A stretch of 64,000 nt of DNA from Paenibacillus ginsengihumi DSM 21568 (GCF_000380965.1 NZ_KB905552.1:88880-152879); one strand, 5' to 3'. Shown: positions 1 through 8,457, counted from the first letter of the stretch. Notes: a model not told the origin generated them from the sequence alone. Made by a program: numbers and translations.

Positions 1-147
1 ATTCTCGGCAGCGAAACGTTCGATATCAATATGATCTTAACGGCAGTTCTCTTGCTGAGCGTTATGGGCTTGATCTTGTACTTGCTATCCAACTACCTAG
101 AGAAGAAAGTACTTCATTGGCACGAATCGCAAGAAATGATCATGTAA
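1..147 (+). CDS. ABC transporter permease, C-terminal end (partial)
   Basis: An open frame enters from the left edge and stops with TAA at 145-147, giving 48 residues. It contains one hydrophobic segment (ILTAVLLLSVMGLILYLL) followed by a short cytoplasmic tail rich in charged residues (LEKKVLHWHE). This is how SsuC/TauC/ThiX-type ABC permeases usually end (inference from the tail shape, since the EAA loop lies outside the window). A terminator follows, so this gene closes a transcription unit. The next gene on the same strand is an amidohydrolase of the kind often placed beside pyrimidine, hydantoin or HMP importers, so the substrate may be a related nitrogen heterocycle. Confidence 0.6.
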   Translation: MLGSETFDINMILTAVLLLSVMGLILYLLSNYLEKKVLHWHESQEMIM

Positions 148-167
148 CCCGCGGGCCCTGCTCCGCC

Positions 168-216
168 AGCCCCCTTCGACTTGTTCAGCTTTTGAGAGTC
201 TGAGGGGGCTTTTTTC
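168..216 (+). terminator. Rho-independent terminator after the ABC permease
   Basis: An 8 bp stem, AGCCCCCT at 168-175 and AGGGGGCT at 203-210, is followed directly by a T run (211-215). It lies just downstream of the permease stop codon. Confidence 0.8.
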
Positions 217-400
217 AAAGCTTCGCATCGTCTTGATAAACGGCGCATCGTCCTGATAGATACATCGGGACGGCGAAGCCGTTTATTGTGGTCCGAGCGG
301 ACAAATCCCGCTGGTTTCTTTCGGCTTCCGCCACAACGACGGCCTGGCCTCATTCCACTATAATGGAAGCAAAGCTGAGGTTTGATCGAGGTGAAGCATC

Positions 401-1714
401 GTGAATATAGATCGATTGGAAGCGTCGATGCGGGAAATCAACGAGTTTGGCGGAACGCCGGAAGGCGGGATTACCCGGCTGGCCTATACGGCGGAGCATT
501 GGGCGGCCACTCGCTACTTTATGAAGCAATGCGAGGAGCAGGGGATGTCGGTGCGGATTGATGCCTGCGGCAATGTGATCGCCCGGCGCCCGGGCCTGGT
601 CAGCAATTTGCCGGCGGTAGCCTGCGGCTCGCATCTCGATACGGTGCAGCAGGGCGGCCGCTTTGACGGCACACTCGGCGTTATGGCCGGGCTGGAGCTG
701 GTAAGAGGCTTGAATGAGCGCGGAATCGCCACGCGCCATCCCATAGAAGTAATATCGTTCGCCTGCGAGGAATCAGCCCGTTTCGGCGTCTCTACCGTCG
801 GCAGCAAGGCAATGGCGGGGAAGCTGAACCGCGCGTCGCTGGAGCGGCTGCATGACAAGGAGGGCATCTCGTTCGAGGAGGCGCTGTCCGCGGTAGGATT
901 GGATGTTAACCGCATAGAAAGCTCCCGTCGCAGCGGCAAGGAGCTCAAAGCGTTTTTCGAGCTGCATATCGAGCAGGGACCGGTTCTGGAGGAGAGCGGG
1001 ATCGACGTCGGAATCGTTGCCGGCATCGCCGCCCCGGCCCGCCTGGAGATTACGATCCAGGGCAGAGCCTCGCATTCCGGCACGACGCCCATGACGATGC
1101 GCAAGGACGCGCTCATCGGCGCAGCCGAAATCATTTTGGAGCTGGAGCGGGCTGCGCTGGCGGAATCGTCGTCCGGAACGGTAGCGACCGCCGGCGTCTG
1201 CGACGTTCGGCCCGGGGCGATGAATGTGGTGCCGGATCAGGTTATGCTGCAGGTCGACGTGCGGGGAACGAAGAAGTCCTCCCGGCAAGCGGTCATCGAG
1301 CGCATCTACGGCGTGATGAGCCGTCTGGAGCTGGAGCGCGGCCTGCGCTCCGAAGTTCGCGTGCTGAGCGACGAGGAGCCGGTGCTGCTGGACAACCGGA
1401 CGGCCGATCTGCTCGCCGAGCAGTGTGAGCGCCTGGGCGTCAGCCATGTCCGCATGATGAGCGGAGCGGGGCATGACGCGATGAATATGGCGGCGCTCTG
1501 TCCGACGGGGATGATCTTTGTGCCGTCGAAGGGCGGCCTGAGCCACCACAAGGACGAGTACAGCGCGACAAGCCAGATCGCGCGTGGCGCCTTCCTGCTG
1601 GAAGCGGCCGTGCTGAAGTGCGCTGAGGCGGTTTCGGACGAATCGAAGGACGCGATTATTACTTTGAATAGGGGACATCAGCATGAGAGCGGCAAAGCTA
1701 AAGGTATTGTCTAA
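401..1714 (+). CDS. M20-family Zn-dependent amidohydrolase (allantoate / N-carbamoyl-amino-acid hydrolase type)
   Basis: A 437-residue protein with a GTG start at 401 and an SD-like GAGGTGA eight bases upstream. Metal-binding motifs of the hydantoinase/carbamoylase subfamily are visible: CGSHLDT (about 76-82), RFDGTLG with the bridging Asp, CEESARFG with the Glu pair (about 122-129), LHIEQGP (188-194), RASHSGTTPM in the dimerisation domain, SGAGHDA and GLSHHKDE near the C terminus. The family hydrolyses N-carbamoyl groups (allantoate, N-carbamoyl-L-amino acids, ureidosuccinate, beta-ureidopropionate) using two metal ions. It overlaps the next gene by 32 bp and is followed by pyrimidine enzymes, so N-carbamoyl-aspartate or a reduced-pyrimidine product is an attractive substrate, but this is inference. 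Confidence 0.88.
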   Translation: MNIDRLEASMREINEFGGTPEGGITRLAYTAEHWAATRYFMKQCEEQGMSVRIDACGNVIARRPGLVSNLPAVACGSHLDTVQQGGRFDGTLGVMAGLELVRGLNERGIATRHPIEVISFACEESARFGVSTVGSKAMAGKLNRASLERLHDKEGISFEEALSAVGLDVNRIESSRRSGKELKAFFELHIEQGPVLEESGIDVGIVAGIAAPARLEITIQGRASHSGTTPMTMRKDALIGAAEIILELERAALAESSSGTVATAGVCDVRPGAMNVVPDQVMLQVDVRGTKKSSRQAVIERIYGVMSRLELERGLRSEVRVLSDEEPVLLDNRTADLLAEQCERLGVSHVRMMSGAGHDAMNMAALCPTGMIFVPSKGGLSHHKDEYSATSQIARGAFLLEAAVLKCAEAVSDESKDAIITLNRGHQHESGKAKGIV

Positions 1715-2471
1715 TCGGCAAGTCAGCGAACGGTACTGGCATATGGTTGTCGACGCGTCGGAATTGCAGGAGGACGTCAGGCCGGGTCAATTTTTTAATT
1801 TTCGCTGCTCTGACGAGTACGATCCTTTGCTGCGCCGGCCGTTCAGCATCTACCGGATCAACCGGACCGAGCATACGCTCGAGTTTCTGTATTTGGTGAA
1901 AGGGCTCGGCACCCGGCGGCTGACCGGGGTCGCTGCGGGAGACCAGGTCGACGTATTCGGCCCGCTGGGCCAGGGATTCACTCTGAAGGGACATGGCGGC
2001 TCGATCTTGATGCTGGCCCGCGGAGTCGGCATTGCGACGCTGGCTGCTCTGGCCCAGGAGGCGGCGCAGCAGGGAGTGCGCAGCGTGGCGGTGCTTAGCG
2101 CCCGGTCCCGCAACGATCTGCTTGCGGCCGAAACGCTGCAAGGCTTGGGCGCCGAAGTCTATAAGGTTACCGACGAAGACGGCAGCAGCGCGGTCGAGGA
2201 GGTTCGGCCTCTGCTGGAGCGGATTGTCCGGGAACGCGATATCCAGGCGGCTTATACGTGCGGCTCCAAGCGGCTGTCTCTGCTGCTGCAGGACATCGCC
2301 GCCCGCAATGGCATTTTCGCGGAGATTGCGCTGGAGGAGCATATGGGCTGCGCGATGGGCGTCTGCTTCGCCTGCGTATGCGATATCCGGCAGGCGGACG
2401 GCACGTCCCGCACGGTGCGCGTATGCAAGGAAGGGCCGGTTTTCCCGCTGGAACAGGTGGTGCTGACATGA
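1683..2471 (+). CDS. pyrK: Dihydroorotate dehydrogenase B electron-transfer subunit-like flavoprotein
   Basis: 262 residues, ATG start with AGGGGA upstream inside the preceding gene. Order: an N-terminal ferredoxin-reductase barrel with the FAD-binding RRPFSIY (about 58-64), a Rossmann NAD-binding half (GGSILMLARGVGIATL), and a C-terminal [2Fe-2S] cluster with four cysteines in GCAMGVCFACVC and RVCKEGPVF. PyrK passes electrons between NAD and the FMN subunit PyrD across the FAD and iron-sulfur cluster. It shares an ATGA overlap with the pyrD-type gene, implying coupled translation and a PyrD-PyrK complex. It could be a paralogue of the housekeeping pyrK, because the usual pyr operon genes are not present here. 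Confidence 0.85.
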   Translation: MRAAKLKVLSNRQVSERYWHMVVDASELQEDVRPGQFFNFRCSDEYDPLLRRPFSIYRINRTEHTLEFLYLVKGLGTRRLTGVAAGDQVDVFGPLGQGFTLKGHGGSILMLARGVGIATLAALAQEAAQQGVRSVAVLSARSRNDLLAAETLQGLGAEVYKVTDEDGSSAVEEVRPLLERIVRERDIQAAYTCGSKRLSLLLQDIAARNGIFAEIALEEHMGCAMGVCFACVCDIRQADGTSRTVRVCKEGPVFPLEQVVLT

Positions 2472-3403
2472 GCAAGCGAAGCTTATCAGAGGCGGATTTG
2501 CGCCTGGATGTGAACATCGGCAGTCTGCGGCTGCAAAATCCTATTATGCCGGCATCGGGCGCTTTCGGCGAGGATATGGACGAGGTCATCGATTTCAACG
2601 AGCTAGCGGCCATCGTCCCTAAGAGCATCACGAAAGAACCGCGCAAAGGAAACAAGACGCCCAGGGTGTGCGAAACGCCGGCGGGCATGATTAATTCCAT
2701 CGGCATACAAAGCAAAGGGCTCGCTTATTACCTGGAGCATACGCTGCCGTATTACCGCCAATACAAGATTCCGCTCATCTCCAGCATTTCCGCCGATTCG
2801 TTCGACGAATTCGCCGAGATGAGCGAGACGATCGGGGGCACCGAGGGCGTGGCGGCGCTCGAGCTGAACATCTCGTGCCCGAACCTCAAAGGCAACGGGC
2901 TTGCCTTCGGCATGGATCCGGAAGCGACCTTCCAGCTGATCCGCCGGGTGAAGGAGGTCACGGACAAGCCGATTATCGCCAAGCTGACGCCGAATGTGAC
3001 CAGCATTCAGGAGATTGCCCTTGCCGCTGAGCGGGGCGGTGCGGACGGGCTGAACGTGGCGAACACGATTCTGGCGATGGCGATTGATATTCACACGCGC
3101 AGGCCGAAGATCGGCAATGTCATGGGAGGACTATCCGGACCTGCGGTCAAGCCGATTATCGTCCGGATGATTTACCAGGTGCGGCAAGTTTCCAAGCTGC
3201 CCATTATCGGATGCGGCGGCGTGATGAACGGCGAGGATGCGATCGAGATGCTGCTGGCCGGAGCGTCCGCCGTGCAGGTGGGAACGGCCAATTTCGTTCA
3301 GCCGACGGCCATGATCGATATTTTGCGGGAGATCAAGGACTACATGCTTCAATATAATATCGAGGATATTCGCGAATTGATCGGGGCTGCCGTGCAGGAT
3401 TAA
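2468..3403 (+). CDS. pyrD: Dihydroorotate dehydrogenase, class 1B catalytic subunit type
   Basis: 311 residues from the ATG at 2468, which overlaps the upstream stop (ATGA). It shows the FMN-barrel hallmarks of class 1 DHODs: MPASGAFG near the N terminus, KSITKEPRKGN (substrate and FMN contacts), the catalytic cysteine in LNISCPN, AKLTPN, ADGLNVANT, GGLSGPAVKP and the phosphate-binding IIGCGGV plus GASAVQVGTA. Together with the PyrK-like partner it should interconvert dihydroorotate and orotate with NAD. The longer reading frame starting at 2258 lies inside the PyrK gene and is not used. It may be a paralogue with altered substrate (for example dihydropyrimidines), because PreA/PydA proteins are close relatives. 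Confidence 0.88.
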   Translation: MSKRSLSEADLRLDVNIGSLRLQNPIMPASGAFGEDMDEVIDFNELAAIVPKSITKEPRKGNKTPRVCETPAGMINSIGIQSKGLAYYLEHTLPYYRQYKIPLISSISADSFDEFAEMSETIGGTEGVAALELNISCPNLKGNGLAFGMDPEATFQLIRRVKEVTDKPIIAKLTPNVTSIQEIALAAERGGADGLNVANTILAMAIDIHTRRPKIGNVMGGLSGPAVKPIIVRMIYQVRQVSKLPIIGCGGVMNGEDAIEMLLAGASAVQVGTANFVQPTAMIDILREIKDYMLQYNIEDIRELIGAAVQD

Positions 3404-3475
3404 CCGGATCGGCTCCGATTTGGCATCGACGCCGGACGATCGAGGAAGAATCTTATTCTGAAAGAAGTGAGGCTT

Positions 3476-4447
3476 ATGTTTCTTCCACCTCCCAAGTCCC
3501 ATATTATTTTAGCCTTGGATACGCCGGACCGGACGGCAAGCCTGCGCGTGCTGGAGCAGTGCCGGGACGTCGTGGATGCGGTCAAAATCAACTATCCGCT
3601 CATTTTGCAGGAGGGCTTGTCCTTTGTCAAAGAGCTTAAGGATACGTACGGTCTGCCGATTATCGCCGATTTGAAAATCGCCGACGTGCCCGTAACCAAC
3701 AACCGGATTGTGCGGATGGCCAAGCAAGCCGGTGTCAGCGCGGTGATGGCGCACGGCTTTATCGGACCGGATGCGCTCGTGGAAATTCTCGAGGTGGCGG
3801 GGGAAGATCTGGGCATCTTCGTCGTCACCGAGCTGACGCATCCGGGCGGGCTCGAATTCACCCGGCCTCACGCCCGGCAGTTCGCCGAGATGGCCGCCTA
3901 CCTCGGATGCTACGGCATTCAGGCGCCGGGCACCCGGCCCGATCAAATTCGCGCGCTGCGGGAGACGGTCGGCCCGGAACTGGTCATGATCGCCTGCGGC
4001 ATCGGCGCTCAAGGCGGCACGCTGCAGGCAGCCATCCAGGCGGGAGCGGACTTCGGCATCATCGGCCGGGCCATCTACGATGCGCCGAATCCGCGGGAAG
4101 CGGCGCTGCGCATTGCCGCTTCGTCGGCGGACGCGTCAGCCGTCGTTAAGGATGTTCAGGTTGTGCGCTATTGCTCCGAGACCGAGTCCTACACCTTGCG
4201 GGTGGAACCGACGGATGAGATGAGGGAGATCGTCAAGGCTTTCGTCCGGTATTGTCAAAATCACCGCATCGGATTGACCATGCATCTCGACGGTGGCATT
4301 TTGCTGCGGAAGGAAAAGCATGTTATTCATTTTTACAGAGACGGCCATTGCTTGCTAAGCAACATGCATTCGGCGAGGGAGGGCGAAGAGTGGGCCCGAA
4401 GATGGTTTCAGGAAATCAAGCGGGATATGAGCGAAGCGGATTCGTAA
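3476..4447 (+). CDS. pyrF: Archaeal-type orotidine 5'-phosphate decarboxylase with a C-terminal extension
   Basis: 323 residues from ATG 3476 (SD-like AAGTGA just upstream; a GTG at 3467 is the alternative). Residues about 1-215 match the archaeal/Methanothermobacter OMPDC branch: LALDTPD, VKINYPL, the catalytic DLKIAD of the Asp-Lys-Asp array, AHGFIGPDAL, CGIGAQGG and the phosphate-binding GRAIY. Bacilli normally carry the bacterial-type PyrF of about 235-240 residues, so this is an alternative form. About 105 additional C-terminal residues (from about 220) have no match I recognise and contain HLDGGILLRKEKHVIHFYRDG. The reaction expected is OMP to UMP plus CO2. It lies 72 bp after pyrD. Confidence 0.85.
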   Translation: MFLPPPKSHIILALDTPDRTASLRVLEQCRDVVDAVKINYPLILQEGLSFVKELKDTYGLPIIADLKIADVPVTNNRIVRMAKQAGVSAVMAHGFIGPDALVEILEVAGEDLGIFVVTELTHPGGLEFTRPHARQFAEMAAYLGCYGIQAPGTRPDQIRALRETVGPELVMIACGIGAQGGTLQAAIQAGADFGIIGRAIYDAPNPREAALRIAASSADASAVVKDVQVVRYCSETESYTLRVEPTDEMREIVKAFVRYCQNHRIGLTMHLDGGILLRKEKHVIHFYRDGHCLLSNMHSAREGEEWARRWFQEIKRDMSEADS

Positions 4448-4496
4448 ATACGGACCCGCTATTTTACGCTTCTACAACTACGGAGGGTGAACGACG

Positions 4497-6206
4497 ATGA
4501 ACGTGTTGGATATGCTTAGAAATCTTAATATCCGGTCCAAAATTTGGCTGCTCAACGCAAGCGCGATCGTATTTATACTTCTCGTGTCGATCGTCGGATT
4601 CGCCTATATGTCGAAGCTGGCAGCCAATTCGCAGCAAATGTACCAAAACCGGCTGCTTCCGGTTAAATGGGTCAACAGCATGCAGACATATATGCGGACC
4701 AGCGAAGTCATGATGCTGGAATTCATGACGACGAAGGACGGGCTCTCCTTGAACCGCATGGAGGAGCAGAATGAGCTGATCGACGGCATCATCGCCGAAT
4801 ACGGCAAGCTGGCCTCCGATCCGAAGGAGCTGGAGCTGCTGCAGCAGTATACGGAGGCGCTGCCCAAGTTTCGCGAAGCGGCCGTCAAGGTGACGAAGCT
4901 GGCGGAGGAAGGCCAGGAGGCGGCTGCTTACGATGCGTATGTGAACGAGGTCGGCATGATCGGGGCGCAAATTCATAACGCCCTGTCGGAGCTGTCCGAG
5001 TACAACCAGCAGGTGGCCGAGCAGTTGTATGTCCAGAGCGAGCGGGATGCCGGCACGGCCAAGACGATTTCCATCTTATGCACGCTGCTGGCCGTCGCGC
5101 TGTTTGTAGGCTTGGGATATGCGGTGAGCAGGGTAATTACCGGGCCGTTGCAATCGTTGAGGCAGCGGATGATTTTGGCGGAAGCCGGCGATTTGTCAGT
5201 AACGGGAGATTATCCTTACAAAGACGAGCTCGGCGAGCTGAACCGGTCGTTCAATACGATGCTTGACGGCTTGCGCGGACTGATCGCGAGCGTGGCGGAC
5301 AATGCGCTGACCGTCTCGGCCAGCGCGGAGCAGCTGCTGGCGAGCACGGAGCAAGGGACGCGGGCGTCGGAGCAGATCGCTTCGTCCAGCGAGCATTTGG
5401 CCCGCGAGCTGGACCAGCAGGCGGCGAGCCTGCGGGAGGCATCTGCCGAGGTGGTTCGGATGACGGGCAACACCGAGTCGATCGGCGCCAGCAGCGAGGA
5501 AGTGTACCGATCGGCGGGAACGGCTGCGGCTGCCTCGAAGGACGGAGCGTCGACGGTACAGTCGGCATCGGAGCAGATGAGGGCCATTTACTCTACGGTG
5601 CAGGCGCTGGATGGGATGATCAGCTCGCTGACGGACCATATTCGGGAAATCGGCAGCTTTGCCGTCATCATTCAGGAAATTTCCGCCCAGACGAACCTGC
5701 TGTCGTTGAATGCGGCGATCGAGGCGGCCCGGGCCGGGGAAGCGGGCAAAGGCTTCACCGTTGTCGCCGACGAGGTGCGCAAGCTGGCCGACCAGTCGGG
5801 CGATGCCTCTGTTCGAATTACGAAGCGGATTCAGTCTATCCAAAGCGAGATGCAGCGCCTGGCAAGTTCTATGAAGCAAGGGCTGCTTGAAGCGGAACAA
5901 GGGATCGACAAGACGCACCAGGCGCAGGACGCTTTCGGACGCATTGACGAAGCGGTCGAACGCGTTTATGTCGGTGTCGCATCGGTCAGACAGAGCATTG
6001 AGGAACTGACCGCCAGCAGCCAAAGCATCGCGTCGGCGATGGAGCTTGTCAATGAGGTGACGAAGGAAGGCATGGCGGTGAGCCAGCAGACATCGGCGTC
6101 GAGCCAGGAGCAGCTCTCAAGCATGGAGGAGATTCGCCACTCGGCGGATGCGCTGGCCAAGCTTGCGGAAGAGCTGCAGCTATCGCTGAACCGTTTTAAG
6201 ATTTAG
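4497..6206 (+). CDS. Methyl-accepting chemotaxis protein
   Basis: 569 residues, ATG start with GGAGGGTGAACG upstream. Topology: a first membrane helix (about 18-40), an extracellular all-helical sensor of about 145 residues (4HB_MCP type by size and composition), a second membrane helix (about 190-212), a HAMP domain with P-x-x-x-L ([10 protein letters not shown]), then a long coiled-coil signalling domain. The hairpin tip [20 protein letters not shown] and [13 protein letters not shown] are the MCP signature that contacts CheA/CheW. It starts 49 bp after the OMP decarboxylase and ends at a terminator, so it may belong to the same transcript and sense a related compound (inference). Confidence 0.93.
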   Translation: MNVLDMLRNLNIRSKIWLLNASAIVFILLVSIVGFAYMSKLAANSQQMYQNRLLPVKWVNSMQTYMRTSEVMMLEFMTTKDGLSLNRMEEQNELIDGIIAEYGKLASDPKELELLQQYTEALPKFREAAVKVTKLAEEGQEAAAYDAYVNEVGMIGAQIHNALSELSEYNQQVAEQLYVQSERDAGTAKTISILCTLLAVALFVGLGYAVSRVITGPLQSLRQRMILAEAGDLSVTGDYPYKDELGELNRSFNTMLDGLRGLIASVADNALTVSASAEQLLASTEQGTRASEQIASSSEHLARELDQQAASLREASAEVVRMTGNTESIGASSEEVYRSAGTAAAASKDGASTVQSASEQMRAIYSTVQALDGMISSLTDHIREIGSFAVIIQEISAQTNLLSLNAAIEAARAGEAGKGFTVVADEVRKLADQSGDASVRITKRIQSIQSEMQRLASSMKQGLLEAEQGIDKTHQAQDAFGRIDEAVERVYVGVASVRQSIEELTASSQSIASAMELVNEVTKEGMAVSQQTSASSQEQLSSMEEIRHSADALAKLAEELQLSLNRFKI

Positions 6207-6209
6207 ACG

Positions 6210-6290
6210 TCTATGACGAACAAATCCTACGTCATCGGTCGTCACCTTCGGTACTGAAAATTTGCTGACGTTCATCATCAAATTATAAGA
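6210..6290 (-). repeat. Dispersed two-hairpin repeat, family 1, diverged copy
   Basis: Read on the minus strand this matches the 90 bp unit at 9716-9896: the shared core on the plus strand is TATGACGA, then GTCATCGGTCGTC, CTTCGGT and TGAAAATTT, in the same order. It lies directly after the chemoreceptor gene. Confidence 0.7.
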
Positions 6291-6319
6291 GGTATTATTA
6301 CATAATATTGCTTTCATGG

Positions 6320-6345
6320 AAGGCGCTCTAGAGGGCGCCTTTCTT
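6320..6345 (+). terminator. Terminator after the chemoreceptor gene
   Basis: AAGGCGC (6320-6326) pairs with GCGCCTT (6336-6342), followed by TTCTTC. The T run is short but the position, 115 bp after the gene, fits. Confidence 0.6.
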
Positions 6346-6386
6346 CGCGCTGCCGGGCCGCCCGATGAGGCGGTATTCGTTCATAG

Positions 6387-6590
6387 GCAAATGTTGTATT
6401 TTGTACAATAAAAATGGGGGGATCAGCCCTATTTGCGGCTCAATGTTGCAGAAAGTGCAACATTTTGGGCGATGTTCCCGGGTTTGAAGCCGATTGCCCT
6501 CAAATTGTTGCACAAAATACAACATTACCCTTTCTCTGGTGCGAAGATGACGAAAAATGTTGTATTTTTTGCAGGATTTGTCGCCTCTTG
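6387..6590. repeat. ~204 bp dispersed element with four TTGTATTTTG-type dyads, copy 1
   Basis: This block is closely repeated at 52548-52750. It contains, in order, ATGTTGTATTTTGTACAA, the perfect dyad ATGTTGCA-GAAAG-TGCAACAT (6443-6463), TTGTTGCACAAAATACAACA (about 6505-6525) and TGTTGTATTTTTTGCA. A reading frame containing LNVAESATF is shared by both copies, but base identity alone explains that. Confidence 0.8.
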
Positions 6591-6611
6591 TGCCTGGGGA
6601 GGGGCCGCACA

Positions 6612-6752
6612 AACGCGGAGTCCGAGCGCAAACGTGGAGTCTGAACGCAAACGTGGAGTCTGAACGCAAACGTGGAGTTCGAGCGCTAATGTGGGGTCCG
6701 CACGCAAAAGCGGAGTCCGAGCGCTAATGTGGGGTTCGCACGCTAAAAGCGG
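6612..6752. repeat. 19 bp minisatellite, about seven copies
   Basis: Successive units with a strict 19 bp step read like ACGTGGAGTCTGAACGCAA with variants (CGGAGTCCGAGCGC, TGTGGGGTCCGCACGC). Starts of the core ACGTGGAGT-type word fall at 6632, 6651, 6670, 6689, 6708 and 6727. The same unit, inverted, is found at 36245-36320. Confidence 0.85.
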
Positions 6753-7412
6753 GCTTCTCGGGTCGCCGGCTGAGTATCTCCGTCGCAGTCAAGGGGAGAT
6801 TGGCACAATAAGGGCTATGCCGAAGGCAGGTTTTCTCAGCGCTGCCAAAAAAATCTTTCAATAAAGTTATCACTACGATAAAGCGTTAAAGTGCTGAATC
6901 AAAGTGTGACTTGCTGCACCAGGCAACACTGTCGCTCAAGCGCAGCCGCTCATCTGGTGAAGGGGCTTGGATCGAAGCTTCTCTTCATGCTCGCTAGTAC
7001 CTATTCTGTTTTGCCGGGCTAACGCTAGCCACAGAGCTTATTTAGCTCGAAACGCTCGATTTGAAATTCTAACGCAAGTGAGCAGACTTATTTCGCATAT
7101 TGGGCTACCAGAATGAGCGTTTTTGACAAAATAGCGCTACCAGGTTGCGTTACATTTTTCAAAGGCTGTATTTCAGCAAAATAGCGTTCGTCACAAGCGT
7201 TAGAGATTCGGAAACTTCGGCGGGAGCGTAGGAAGGAGCGGCTCAGGAGGGGCAGCGCAGGAAGGAACAGCTCAGGAAAGGAACAGGGCAGGAAGGAGCA
7301 ACAGTTGAAAAGAACGCGACTTGGGCAGCGGTTGGAACCACGCACCCATTCTCTCTCCGTACATCCAACAATTTTGTGGTTGTGATATTTTACCATATAA
7401 AATCGAAAAGTA
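6753..7412. other. Gene-free, repeat-rich intergenic DNA
   Basis: No convincing gene. It holds a diverged relative of the GCGAAGTGCGAC repeat around 6900-6965, a run of short AACGC/TTATTT repeats between about 7018 and 7200 (TAACGCTAGCCACAGAGCTTATTT-like phrases), and a purine-rich series of GCAGGAAGGA-type units at about 7226-7305. Confidence 0.5.
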
Positions 7413-7441
7413 TTGACAGCTTTACCTAAAATCAATAAGAT
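7413..7441 (+). promoter_or_regulatory. Sigma-A-type promoter for the phosphotransferase gene
   Basis: TTGACA at 7413-7418, a 17 bp spacer and TAAGAT at 7436-7441, 50 bp before the start codon of the next gene. Confidence 0.7.
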
Positions 7442-7491
7442 GAGCCCATAGATTTTAGCGACGCCGCGGGCGCGGGCAGGAGGGAGGGCTT

Positions 7492-8457
7492 ATGGATAAC
7501 TGGCGATCCGTCGTGAGCGAAGAGGGCCGGCTGATCGGCGATTTGCTGCTGGAGCGGAAGGCGATTTATACCGGGAGAAACGGCAAGCAGGTCGAACGCA
7601 TCGCCGTTGCCGGGAATGAGGGAGAGACGCTCAGGCTTATTTTTAAACCGCTTACATGCACAGAGACGATGGGGCGCGAAGCGTGGTTTAGCGCTCATGT
7701 TTTGCCGCTGCTGCCGATGATTCGCTACCCTCGCCTGTTGGGAGCGGCCGATCATAACGACCCCGAGCGGTATTGGATGATGTTCGAAGACTTGGGCGAG
7801 CTGGAGCACAGCTATAGCGAGGCAACTTTGACGCGCGCGGCCTCGGTCATGCCTTACTGGCATCTTCTGCCGCTGGATACGGTGCCGGAGTCTTACGAAG
7901 GACATACGCCCCCGGTCGAACAGGTATGGCCGATGGTTGCAAGAGAACGGGAGGAACTGGCCCGGTTCTTGTCCCGGCTTGGGGCAGACGGCGAACTGCT
8001 GGGCGCACTGTCCGCATTCATCCGGGAACGGAGCGCGATCCCTTGGGATACCGAGCTTGTCGTCTCGCATGGCGATTTGTATCCCTTGAATGTCGTGCTG
8101 CGGGATGACGAGCTTATCGTGCTGGATTGGGAATATATTCACAGGGACAGCGTGTATTGGGATTTGTATAATTTGCTGGACATCACGAGCCCGACCTACC
8201 GCCGGCCCCCTGTCGATGGCGAGACAAGGCTGGCGGTCCTGAGGACCTACGCCGGCCAAAGGGAGCGCATGGGCAGGCCGGTGCGTCCGGACTTCATGCC
8301 GCAGTACCACGCCTATTGCGCGGCCTACTCCGCATGGATATTGCTGCTGATCGGCCGGGATCTTGCCGCAGGGCGCTACAACCCGCAGGAGCTCTTAAGG
8401 CAAGGCGCAGAAACGGTGCGCATTCTGGCGCAAATGCTGCATTATTTGTCAGCGTAG
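7492..8457 (+). CDS. Aminoglycoside-phosphotransferase-fold kinase-like protein
   Basis: 321 residues, ATG start with GGAGGGAGGGC upstream. The C-terminal half carries the APH/choline-kinase signature: catalytic-loop HGDLYPLN (193-200) and the metal-binding Asp in LDWEY (about 211-215), followed by DLYNLLD. The N-terminal lobe has a plausible glycine-poor loop and RLIFKPL with the ATP-binding lysine near 52. Proteins of this fold phosphorylate antibiotics, sugars, choline or spore-coat-associated substrates; CotS-like relatives are common in spore formers. The substrate cannot be told from sequence. It has its own strong promoter and sits alone before a small conserved gene. Confidence 0.82.
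   Translation: MDNWRSVVSEEGRLIGDLLLERKAIYTGRNGKQVERIAVAGNEGETLRLIFKPLTCTETMGREAWFSAHVLPLLPMIRYPRLLGAADHNDPERYWMMFEDLGELEHSYSEATLTRAASVMPYWHLLPLDTVPESYEGHTPPVEQVWPMVAREREELARFLSRLGADGELLGALSAFIRERSAIPWDTELVVSHGDLYPLNVVLRDDELIVLDWEYIHRDSVYWDLYNLLDITSPTYRRPPVDGETRLAVLRTYAGQRERMGRPVRPDFMPQYHAYCAAYSAWILLLIGRDLAAGRYNPQELLRQGAETVRILAQMLHYLSA

Noticed and set aside
6387..6590. Short shared reading frame (LNVAESATF...) in both copies of the 204 bp element
   Set aside because: The two copies differ in N and C termini and the agreement follows from base identity; no ribosome-binding site in either.
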